A stretch of DNA of 64,000 nucleotides from SpSt-398 sp041752235 (GTDB lineage: Bacteria; Bacteroidota; Bacteroidia; Chitinophagales; Chitinophagaceae), in assembly GCA_041752235.1 (NCBI GenBank), contig JBGSHM010000028.1, positions 1 to 64,000 on the forward strand, written 5' to 3'. Position 1 is the stretch's first letter; each line of letters opens with the position of its first letter. A program made the position numbers and the translations under genes. Of the stretch, positions 15,338 through 23,455 are shown piece by piece. The notes under the pieces are model-generated. The model searched no databases. It had not been told where the DNA came from and saw nothing but the letters and a program-made list of their open reading frames with translations.

Positions 15338-18300
15338 TTAGAAAGTGATATTAAGACCGCCTGTAAATGCCCGTGGGTTGGGGAATTCACTGAGGTTGAT
15401 GTTAACTGCACCAGCCTCGGGGTCCATACCTCTCCATTTTGTCCAGATGAACAGGTTCGTACCCTGTACAAAAAACTTCACATTTGAAATGAATTTCATC
15501 TTCGATGTGGTGGTTTCCGGGAGCGTATAGCTCAATGTGATATCGCGGAAACGCAGGAACGAAGCATCGTGGATCAATTTCGAAGAGAAGTTCACACCAT
15601 ACAGCGGGCTGGGGGTGTTTACTACATCACCGGGTTTGGTCCAGAACTTCAGGTCGGCCGATTGGTTGAACTGACCGGTTCCAAGGAAACCTACGGGGTT
15701 TTCAACAAAGAATTCGAGATTGTCTACTTTGGTAGCACCTTGCTGCCAGCTAAACAGGGCCTGGAATTCAAAGTTCTTATAGCGAAGGTTGGTTCCAAAA
15801 CCACCTTTCCAGGGTGCTTCCCAGGTACCGAATTCGGTAATGGCATTGGAAGCGGCATAAGTAGTGGTCAATTTGCCATCGAGGTCATAATACAAAGGTT
15901 GACCAGTTGCGGCATCAACACCACCCCATTTCACTTCGTAGTGTGAACCCAGGGGCAACCCTTCTTTCAGGAAGGAAGTACCACTTTCATAAGGCTCTTC
16001 ACCACCGAGGCTCAACAGTTCGTTCTTATTGTAACCACCGCTGGTATAAATGGTCCAGGTCAGGTTGCGGTTACGGATTACATCTACATTGATATTCCAC
16101 TCAAAACCTTTGTTACCTAACTCACCAGCGTTAACGTTGATGGTATAGCTACCAGCAGGCGCAGTCAGTGTACGAGCCAGGAACAGATCTTTGGTTACTT
16201 TGTTATACAAGTTGATATCACCATAAATCCTTCTGTTCAGGATCTCGAAATCGATACCGAGGTTGGTCAGGTAAGTGGTTTCCCACTGTGCATCAGGATA
16301 ACCAGGATAAGTGGCCACCTGAGTAGTCAAACCAGAATAGTTGCCGGTACCATAGGTAGCCTGATACAGGTAGTTGCTGGGGAAGTTGTTGTGGTTACCC
16401 GAGCTACCATAGCTCAGTTTCAAACGCAGTACGTTGATAGCACGTACATTGTCCATAAAGTTCTCTTTGGTCATTTCCCAGATACCACCTACAGAGTAGA
16501 AGTTCTGCCAGCGGTTCGCATCAGGAAGTTTGGAAGAACCATCTCTTCTGAATGAACCGGTAATAGTGTATTTGCCATCAAAGGTATAACGCATCAATGC
16601 CAAACCAGAGGCAACAGCGGCACGGTATTTAGAACCACCCGCCCGGATGAACAATTGGTTGGCGGCATTACCTACCTGGATTGCAGCAGGTGTGTTGGGT
16701 GTACGGGGGTCGATACCAAATCCAGTCAGTGTAAAGGATTTGAAATTTTCCTGTACATACTCACCAATCGCAGATACTTCAAAATCATGGCGCTCAGCAA
16801 ATACCTTTTTAAAGGTCAGTGAAGGCCTTACGTTGCTGGTCAAAATGCGGTTCAAACCTTCAGTTTGGAAACCGGCACGACCGGTAATGCTGGTAGAAAC
16901 ACGACGGCTGAAAGCCAATTGGCTGCCGTAGTTGGTGTTCTGTGTTTCGCGGAAGTCAATACCAGAGGTCAACGCGGCAGTTACATTCGAAGTGATGTTA
17001 TAAGATGCTGTGAAACCTACCGTGGCTTTGATCTGATCGTTATAGTTACGATCGTAATAGGTCAGATCAAGCTGTGTTGCTCCCAGGTCAGGAAAACCAG
17101 CACCGGCGGCGAAAGTACCATCGGGGTTGTAAACCTGCTTGTAAGGGAGGGCGATATTCGTAGCCAGGAAGGGGTTGGCTGTACCATTGGTTTGTGTCGT
17201 CTGCTGGAAGTTTCTCTTTACATACCCCAGGTTGGAGGAGAAGGAGAAGGTCAGCTTATCATCGGCATAATCCACGTTGTTACGCAGCGTGATACGCTTC
17301 ATGTCAGTACGGTCGGTAACCCCTTCTTCATTATACAGTCCGAGGCTGCTGAAGATGCGGGTTTTTCCTGTACCACCGGAAAGCGTGATCTGGTGGTTGG
17401 AAAAATTACCGGGACGGAAGAAATAATCTTCCCAGTTTGTATTGATCTGAGAAATGGAATCCAATGCCCGGTCAGCGGCTGCCTGCTGGGTAGCATTCAG
17501 CGTGGCGTAACGTGGGTTGTTTTTGGATAAATACCAACCCGTGAGCAAGGAGTTGTTATTGGTAGCTCCGCCTACGATCGAGCCATATTGCTCCTGTGCT
17601 TTGAGCAACTCGGGGGTGGTCATGGGACGGAAAGCAAAATCAGGTTTGGATTTGATACCCATCTGACCGCTGTAAGACAGCTTCATTTTGCCACCGGTAC
17701 CACGCTTGGTAGTTACCACGATTACACCGGCAGAACCACGCGAACCATACAGGGCTGCGGTAGCCGCATCACGCAATACGTCAATAGACGCAAAGTCATT
17801 GGGGTTTAAGGCCTGGAATACACCGGCTTCAACAGGAATACCATCTACTACATAAAGCGGACCAGTACCGCCTTGTACAGAACCGGTACCACGGATGATG
17901 ATCGTAGAACCAGTACCGGGTTGACCGGAACCAGTCAAACTAAGAACACCGGGGGCACGTCCCTGAAGGATCTGATCAAAAGAACCCACAGGGCGATCAG
18001 TGATCACGCGGGCATCGATCTTACTGGCTGCACCCGCAAACTGCGAGCGGCGAACCCGGGTGATACCCGTAACAACCACTTCATTCAGGTCTTTTGTGGA
18101 AGATACCAGAGAGACATTGTAATTAGAACCGCTGCCGATGGCAATGGTTTGTGCGGCGAATCCCAGCGAGCTGATCTCGAGTTCGCGGGCACCAGCAGGA
18201 ACAGACAGTGAAAACGTACCGTCGGTCTTGGTTACTGTACCTGTGCTTGATCCTTTGACCACCACCGATACATTGGAGAGGGGGGCTCCATTCTCATCTG

Positions 18301-18385
18301 TAACCTTACCCGTAAGGGTTCGTTGCGCCCACACATTCAGGGAAAAGAATGCGAAGGCTGCTACAAGAGCTAGCAATTTCCTCAT
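15338..18385 (-). CDS. SusC/RagA family TonB-linked outer membrane protein
   Basis: A 1015 aa TonB-dependent importer. In order: signal peptide (LVAAFAFFSLNVWAQ), carboxypeptidase-like domain (LTGKVTDENGAPLSNVSVVV), plug domain with the Sus-type signature (LQGRAPGVLSLTGSGQPG; DVLRDAATAALYGSRG) and a 22-strand barrel ending in phenylalanine (GGLNITF). It is the first gene of a susC-susD-lipoprotein unit. A 298 nt leader region with an inverted repeat and an upstream terminator separates it from the other Sus unit. Confidence 0.96.
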   Translation of the reverse strand: MRKLLALVAAFAFFSLNVWAQRTLTGKVTDENGAPLSNVSVVVKGSSTGTVTKTDGTFSLSVPAGARELEISSLGFAAQTIAIGSGSNYNVSLVSSTKDLNEVVVTGITRVRRSQFAGAASKIDARVITDRPVGSFDQILQGRAPGVLSLTGSGQPGTGSTIIIRGTGSVQGGTGPLYVVDGIPVEAGVFQALNPNDFASIDVLRDAATAALYGSRGSAGVIVVTTKRGTGGKMKLSYSGQMGIKSKPDFAFRPMTTPELLKAQEQYGSIVGGATNNNSLLTGWYLSKNNPRYATLNATQQAAADRALDSISQINTNWEDYFFRPGNFSNHQITLSGGTGKTRIFSSLGLYNEEGVTDRTDMKRITLRNNVDYADDKLTFSFSSNLGYVKRNFQQTTQTNGTANPFLATNIALPYKQVYNPDGTFAAGAGFPDLGATQLDLTYYDRNYNDQIKATVGFTASYNITSNVTAALTSGIDFRETQNTNYGSQLAFSRRVSTSITGRAGFQTEGLNRILTSNVRPSLTFKKVFAERHDFEVSAIGEYVQENFKSFTLTGFGIDPRTPNTPAAIQVGNAANQLFIRAGGSKYRAAVASGLALMRYTFDGKYTITGSFRRDGSSKLPDANRWQNFYSVGGIWEMTKENFMDNVRAINVLRLKLSYGSSGNHNNFPSNYLYQATYGTGNYSGLTTQVATYPGYPDAQWETTYLTNLGIDFEILNRRIYGDINLYNKVTKDLFLARTLTAPAGSYTINVNAGELGNKGFEWNINVDVIRNRNLTWTIYTSGGYNKNELLSLGGEEPYESGTSFLKEGLPLGSHYEVKWGGVDAATGQPLYYDLDGKLTTTYAASNAITEFGTWEAPWKGGFGTNLRYKNFEFQALFSWQQGATKVDNLEFFVENPVGFLGTGQFNQSADLKFWTKPGDVVNTPSPLYGVNFSSKLIHDASFLRFRDITLSYTLPETTTSKMKFISNVKFFVQGTNLFIWTKWRGMDPEAGAVNINLSEFPNPRAFTGGLNITF

Positions 18386-18463
18386 GTGTACTTGGTTTAA
18401 TTTTTGTTAATAATCCGCAAATTAACAGCAGCTTACTGACAATTGTTGGTAAACTGTTGATTT

Positions 18464-18497
18464 TTTTGCCCGCTAAAATTGAAAATATCGGGCAAAA
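18464..18497. promoter_or_regulatory. Inverted repeat upstream of susC (candidate operator)
   Basis: TTTTGCCCG (18464-18472) and CGGGCAAAA (18489-18497) form perfect 9-bp arms with a 16-nt spacer, 80-110 nt upstream of the susC start. Spacing suits a dimeric regulator or a weak hairpin. The remaining 298 nt gap holds a terminator and AT-rich sequence only. Confidence 0.4.
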
Positions 18498-18630
18498 CGT
18501 CTTTGATGACAATAGTTTATCGGGTTTTGCTGCATCATCGGTTGCCCCCGCGCATGAAGGTTATTTCATATTTATTATTTATTTACTACATAAATGCTTC
18601 TTTTTGTTTTAATTAGACATATTATAAATG

Positions 18631-18660
18631 AAAAAGGCCCCCAACGGGGGCCTTTTTTTT
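18631..18660 (-). terminator. Intrinsic terminator of the upstream Sus unit
   Basis: A 12-bp stem AAAAAGGCCCCC / GGGGGCCTTTTT with a 3-nt loop AAC, located just after the susD stop at 18684 (minus-strand transcription). The flanking A/T runs allow function in both directions. Confidence 0.9.
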
Positions 18661-18683
18661 GACAATCAAAGTATAAGCAGTAC

Positions 18684-20150
18684 TTAGTTATCCGTCATCA
18701 GCGGGTTGAGTAACAACTCACTAGACGGGATGGGCCAGATATATTGTTGTCCGCTGGCCGGGATAGAGTTCACACCGGGTTTGGCGGGCAGGGGCTGTCC
18801 TAAACGGGTCAGGTCAGAACCGGCAAAGCCTTCACCGAGCAGTTCGATCCTTCTTTCGGTCATGATCGCATCGGCAAGGGCAGTGGCATCAGCGAAACTA
18901 CCTGCTGTAAAGACAGTGGTAGCATCGGAGCGTCCGCGAATGGCATTCAACAGCGCGATAGCCTGGGCATCTACTGTATTGGTGGAACGTACACGGGCTT
19001 CGGCCAGATTGAGGATGACCTCAGCATAGCGGATTACGGGAGCCCAGTCAATAAACGGAGCGGCACCGGGGAATTTGGATACATATTGTTTACCACCCGA
19101 GGTAACGACCAACGTTTTTCTCAAATCGGTAGCCAACCAACCTGTATTCGAAACGATTCCGGTTGAAAGCAGGGAATATTCGCCATTACCACCATTCACT
19201 GCTGCTGGCAGGTAATAATAACCCAACTGGTTCTGTGTGCCAGGCGCTTCATTGGAAGCAAAAGGCATGGAAAGGATAGACTCGGTAGTTGTGTAAGGTG
19301 TTTTGAACACGTTGGTCACGTTGGCCTGCAGGGCATGAGCTACACCGGTGGTTGCTGTGAACGGAGCTGTAGCGGTCACGATCTTATTGGCTTCGGTGAT
19401 CACATTGGCATACTGCTGCATGTTGAGGTACACCCGGGTCTTCATCGCAATAGCGGTATTGCGATGGGCACGTGTTGTATTCAGCGTAGCAGAAGTATAG
19501 TTCAGTGGCAGGTTTGTTTCGGCAAAGTTCAAATCATCGATGATCTGTGCATATACCTCACCTACCGTGTTACGGGCAGCGGCATAGTCAGCCGAGCTCG
19601 TATTCCCGGTCAGGCGTAGTGGAACACCTGGTTTGCTGCCGGCGCCATCCCAAAAGGGACGGGCATAGTACTGCAACAAGGCGTAATAACACATGGCGCG
19701 CAGGAAACGGGCTTCCCCAAGATAATTCTTGGATAATGCATCACCCACCACGCTGGTACCTTTAGCTGCCATACCATCAATGAACACATTCGCCAGGTTG
19801 ATGGCATAATAGGCACGACCCCACAGGGCTTCTACACTGTTGGAGGAACCATTACTTGGGGTATAACTCCAGACATCGTATCCAGTCACCACATTCGTCC
19901 GGTCATTCATGAAGTCACCACCACGGATATCGTTGAATATCTGGTAGCGGCCTCCGTACATACCGGCATTTTTAATGGTGGCATAGATCGAACGCACCTG
20001 ACCTTCGATACGGGCTTGTGAGTCGAAAGCCGAAAGATCGGAGATCGAAGTGGTTGGAACGGGATTGAGGTTGCTCTTCTGGCAACCCGTGCCAAGGACC
20101 ATAAGGCCCCCAAGCATTCCCAATGAAACTATATATTTTTTGAATTTCAT
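18684..20150 (-). CDS. RagB/SusD family nutrient-binding lipoprotein
   Basis: A 488 aa protein. The start at ATG 20150 (MKFKKYIVSLGMLGGL) gives lipobox LGTGC; an in-frame start ten codons earlier adds only a charged stretch. The SusD fold is indicated by LGEARFLRAMCYYALLQYYA and the C-terminal ERRIELLGEGFAGSDLTRLG. It follows its SusC partner by 20 nt and is followed by a strong terminator. The region has no enzyme gene, so the ligand is unknown. Confidence 0.93.
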   Translation of the reverse strand: MKFKKYIVSLGMLGGLMVLGTGCQKSNLNPVPTTSISDLSAFDSQARIEGQVRSIYATIKNAGMYGGRYQIFNDIRGGDFMNDRTNVVTGYDVWSYTPSNGSSNSVEALWGRAYYAINLANVFIDGMAAKGTSVVGDALSKNYLGEARFLRAMCYYALLQYYARPFWDGAGSKPGVPLRLTGNTSSADYAAARNTVGEVYAQIIDDLNFAETNLPLNYTSATLNTTRAHRNTAIAMKTRVYLNMQQYANVITEANKIVTATAPFTATTGVAHALQANVTNVFKTPYTTTESILSMPFASNEAPGTQNQLGYYYLPAAVNGGNGEYSLLSTGIVSNTGWLATDLRKTLVVTSGGKQYVSKFPGAAPFIDWAPVIRYAEVILNLAEARVRSTNTVDAQAIALLNAIRGRSDATTVFTAGSFADATALADAIMTERRIELLGEGFAGSDLTRLGQPLPAKPGVNSIPASGQQYIWPIPSSELLLNPLMTDN

Positions 20151-20169
20151 ACGTCTCTTTTTTAAGGGT

Positions 20170-23100
20170 TTAGAATCCAATGTTTAAACCAACTGTGATC
20201 GTACGTGCGTTACCGACAGTGTTACGGTCAACACCCTGGTTGGTGGTACCATTACCGTTGGAAGAAACCTCAGGATCGGGACCGGGATATTTGGTGAAGA
20301 TGAGCAGGTTGTTTCCGCTAACATAGAAACGGGCTGAGCTCATTTTGGCTTTATCAACAATATTCTTCGGAATGTTATATCCCAGGCTCAATGAACGCAG
20401 TTTCACAAAATCACCCTTGAACACGTTTACATCCAGCGGGAAAGAAGAACCATTGGAGATATTATCACCAAATACCGCTTTGGGGATATCTGTGATGTCT
20501 CCTGCCTTGGTCCATTTGCGCAGGATAGCAGTTTCATTGTTCCAGAAACGCTGGTCACGCAGACCCGCTTGTGTTCCATAATAAATATAGAAGCCAAGTT
20601 GGTAGGTAAACAGGAAGTTCATTTCAAAATTCTTGTAACGAACGGTGTTATCAAATCCTCCTACATATTTAGGATTGGTGTTCTTATAAGGGGAGGCGTC
20701 AGCCGCACTTACAGTGGGAGCCAGCGAACCGTCTGCAAAAGAGAAACGGTTCTGTCCACTGGGAGCTACGTGCTGGAAATAGACTTCCTGTCCGTTCTTA
20801 TTGATAAAGATTCTTCTTCCGGTTGCGGGATCAACACCATTGGTACGGGTCACGAAGAGCATACCGATGGGAAAACCAGGTTTGGTAATGCTGGGTTTTT
20901 CCAAACCACCGGTAGCCGAAATGATCTGGTCCAGACCAAGGGCCAGTGAAGTCACTTCATTCTTGTTATAGGTAATGTTGAATGAAGTATTCCAACTGAA
21001 ATCCTTCTTGGAGATCGGTGTAGCACTGATCATGAATTCAACACCCTTGTTGTACATGGTACCTACGTTGTCCGGAAGCGCAGAAGGCAAACCGGCCGAA
21101 GGAGGCTGGGGTACAAAAAGGAGCAATCCGTCGATATTGTTTTTGTAATACGTGATCTCGGAAGTGATGCGGTCATTCAGGAAACCAAAGTTGATACCGA
21201 TATCGGTCTTGGTACTGGTTTCCCAACCGAGGTTGGAGTTACCAGCCTGATTAAATACCACGGTAGCATTTCCGCCATACAAACCAGAGCCAAAGGTAGA
21301 AAGCGAGGCAAAGTTGCCCAGGCCACTGATATTACCTACGCGGCCATGGCTTCCACGAATTTTGAAGCTGCTGAATACTTTATCCAAACCGGCAGAAGAC
21401 CAGAAATTCTCATTGGCAATTTCCCATCCGGCCGATACACCCCAGAAGGTACCATACTTGCTGTTGGCACCCAGTTGAGAAGCACCATCACGACGCAGGT
21501 TGGCCGTCACAAAATATTTTCTGTCGTAGTTATATTGTACACGTCCAAATTCGGAATACAGATAGTTCTCACCGATGCCGAGGCCAGAGGTGTTAGGTGT
21601 AGCCCATCCACCCTGAATATTGGTAAAGGCGGGATCGGATACATTGATACGGTTCAAGCCATAGCCCACGAAATCCGATTTCTGTTGCTCAATACCTGCC
21701 AGTACACTTACATTATGCTTTTCAGCAAAGGTTTGATCGAATTGGGCAGTATTGGTCCAAACCCAACGCTTGTTCTTATTGAACCAGCTGCTGGCCGAGC
21801 CATTGGAAGAGAAACCTTCACCGGAGATAGGGCTGAAATAAACCTCATTGTCAACCAATACATAGTCAATTCCGAATACCGAACGAAGGGTCAGGAATTT
21901 CAGGGGTTTGACCTGCAGGTAAGCGTTAGCAATGATGTGGTTGATCTCGGCATTATTGCGGTTTTGGTCTAACTGGATCACCGGGTTGTTGAAACCTACC
22001 TGACCTTGTTTATTACCCATCACACCGATCAGGGCACCGGAATAGTTGTAGGTGCCATCGTTGTTATAAGGGGAAATATTGGGGGCTGTAACAAGTACCA
22101 CACGACCCAGACCAGCTGTAGAAAATGCATCACCCAAAGAACCAGAACTTACAGCGGCCAGGTTCTGTTCATTCGAGTACTGGATCTTTCCACCCAGGCT
22201 GATGGCCTTGTTTACTTTTTGGTCCACATTCATGGTCAGGGAAATACGCTTGTAGTCATTGCGTTTGATGATACCTTCCTGGTCGGTATAACCGGCAGAA
22301 AAATAATAGCTGGTATTGTCATTGGCACCAGATACGCTAACGGTATTGCTGTGCTGCACACCGCGACGGTACACGTAATCGTACCAATTGGTATTGATGG
22401 GATTGCCATCAGGACCATTGGTCAACGCAAAAGCATTGGTGGTGGCATTGAACGTACCGGCATTGACCAGTGCTGAATTCTTGTGGTCTGTGTACTCAAA
22501 AGCATCCAGCAGATCGGGAAGCCCGAATACGTTGGTGAAACCTACCCAGCTATCCAGGGTTACCTTGGCTTTGCCTGCTTTACCTTTTTTAGTGGTAATG
22601 AATAATACCCCGTTGGCAGCACGGCTACCATAGATCGCGGATGCGGCGGCATCTTTGGCGATGTCTACGCTCTCGATATCGTTGGGGTTAATGCTCGCCA
22701 GGATATTACCTGCCGCGCTGGTACCAGAGAAGTCTCCACTATACATGGGTACCCCATCCAATACGATCAGCGGATAGGAACTCAGCGAGATGGAGTTGGT
22801 ACCGCGGATACGCAGTACGGGAGGAGCATTCAATACACCACTGGGGATGGTTACCTGAACACCGGCAGCACGACCACCCAGGGCTTGTTCAAAACTCTGA
22901 ACAGGTTTGTTGGCCAGGTCAGCGCCTTTTACGGTAGCGATCGAGCCGGTCACTTCCTTTTTGCGCTGGGTACCATAACCTACCACAATTACATCCTGTA
23001 ATACTTTGTCTTGCGGCGCAAGAGCAACATTGATGACGGTACGGCCGCCAACCGTTTCTTCCACGGTGGTGAAATCCACAGCGGAGAAGACTAAAATTTT

Positions 23101-23298
23101 TGCCTCGGCAGAGATGGCGATCGCGAAAGAGCCATTCGCATCGGTCATCGTACCTGTCCGGGAGCCTTTAACCTGAACTGAAACGTTCGCCACGGGTGTC
23201 CCCGTGTTGTCTGTCACCTTACCGGTAACAGTTTTTTGAGCCCATGCTCCAACGACCAATAAGGCCTGGAACAGGGTAAGCAGGAGTAGTTTCCTCAT
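20170..23298 (-). CDS. SusC/RagA family TonB-linked outer membrane protein
   Basis: A 1042 aa importer. ATG 23298 is preferred over a TTG two codons upstream. Order of parts: signal peptide (LLLTLFQALLVVGAWAQ), carboxypeptidase-like domain (VTGKVTDNTGTPVANVSVQV), plug with DVIVVGYGTQRKKEVTGSIA and ALGGRAAGVQVT, then the barrel ending VGLNIGF. It heads the second Sus unit with the susD at 18684-20150. Phased GTTAA repeats lie about 110-130 nt upstream. Confidence 0.96.
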   Translation of the reverse strand: MRKLLLLTLFQALLVVGAWAQKTVTGKVTDNTGTPVANVSVQVKGSRTGTMTDANGSFAIAISAEAKILVFSAVDFTTVEETVGGRTVINVALAPQDKVLQDVIVVGYGTQRKKEVTGSIATVKGADLANKPVQSFEQALGGRAAGVQVTIPSGVLNAPPVLRIRGTNSISLSSYPLIVLDGVPMYSGDFSGTSAAGNILASINPNDIESVDIAKDAAASAIYGSRAANGVLFITTKKGKAGKAKVTLDSWVGFTNVFGLPDLLDAFEYTDHKNSALVNAGTFNATTNAFALTNGPDGNPINTNWYDYVYRRGVQHSNTVSVSGANDNTSYYFSAGYTDQEGIIKRNDYKRISLTMNVDQKVNKAISLGGKIQYSNEQNLAAVSSGSLGDAFSTAGLGRVVLVTAPNISPYNNDGTYNYSGALIGVMGNKQGQVGFNNPVIQLDQNRNNAEINHIIANAYLQVKPLKFLTLRSVFGIDYVLVDNEVYFSPISGEGFSSNGSASSWFNKNKRWVWTNTAQFDQTFAEKHNVSVLAGIEQQKSDFVGYGLNRINVSDPAFTNIQGGWATPNTSGLGIGENYLYSEFGRVQYNYDRKYFVTANLRRDGASQLGANSKYGTFWGVSAGWEIANENFWSSAGLDKVFSSFKIRGSHGRVGNISGLGNFASLSTFGSGLYGGNATVVFNQAGNSNLGWETSTKTDIGINFGFLNDRITSEITYYKNNIDGLLLFVPQPPSAGLPSALPDNVGTMYNKGVEFMISATPISKKDFSWNTSFNITYNKNEVTSLALGLDQIISATGGLEKPSITKPGFPIGMLFVTRTNGVDPATGRRIFINKNGQEVYFQHVAPSGQNRFSFADGSLAPTVSAADASPYKNTNPKYVGGFDNTVRYKNFEMNFLFTYQLGFYIYYGTQAGLRDQRFWNNETAILRKWTKAGDITDIPKAVFGDNISNGSSFPLDVNVFKGDFVKLRSLSLGYNIPKNIVDKAKMSSARFYVSGNNLLIFTKYPGPDPEVSSNGNGTTNQGVDRNTVGNARTITVGLNIGF

Positions 23299-23404
23299 GT
23301 GCAATTAGTTTAAGTTTCAAAAAAAAAATTGCGTAAACGGGGTTTACACAACTTCGCCACTAAAGGACACATATTTTGGACTTTTTTATGCAACAAAGGT
23401 GCTC

Positions 23405-23431
23405 GTTAACGACTTGTTAACATTTGTTAAT
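23405..23431. promoter_or_regulatory. Three phased GTTAAC/T repeats upstream of susC
   Basis: GTTAAC (23405-23410), GTTAAC (23416-23421) and GTTAAT (23426-23431) repeat at 11 and 10 bp, about one helical turn, in the gap between the MMPL gene and the susC start. Each full GTTAAC is itself a palindrome. This is a candidate binding site for a regulator of the Sus unit. Confidence 0.4.
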
Positions 23432-23455
23432 GATTGATAAGCGGTCGGAAGGGTC

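Noticed and set aside
12991..23298. Polysaccharide utilisation locus with a defined substrate
   Set aside because: No glycoside hydrolase, sulfatase or regulator lies in or beside the two Sus units. The GH130-like gene is 26 kb away.
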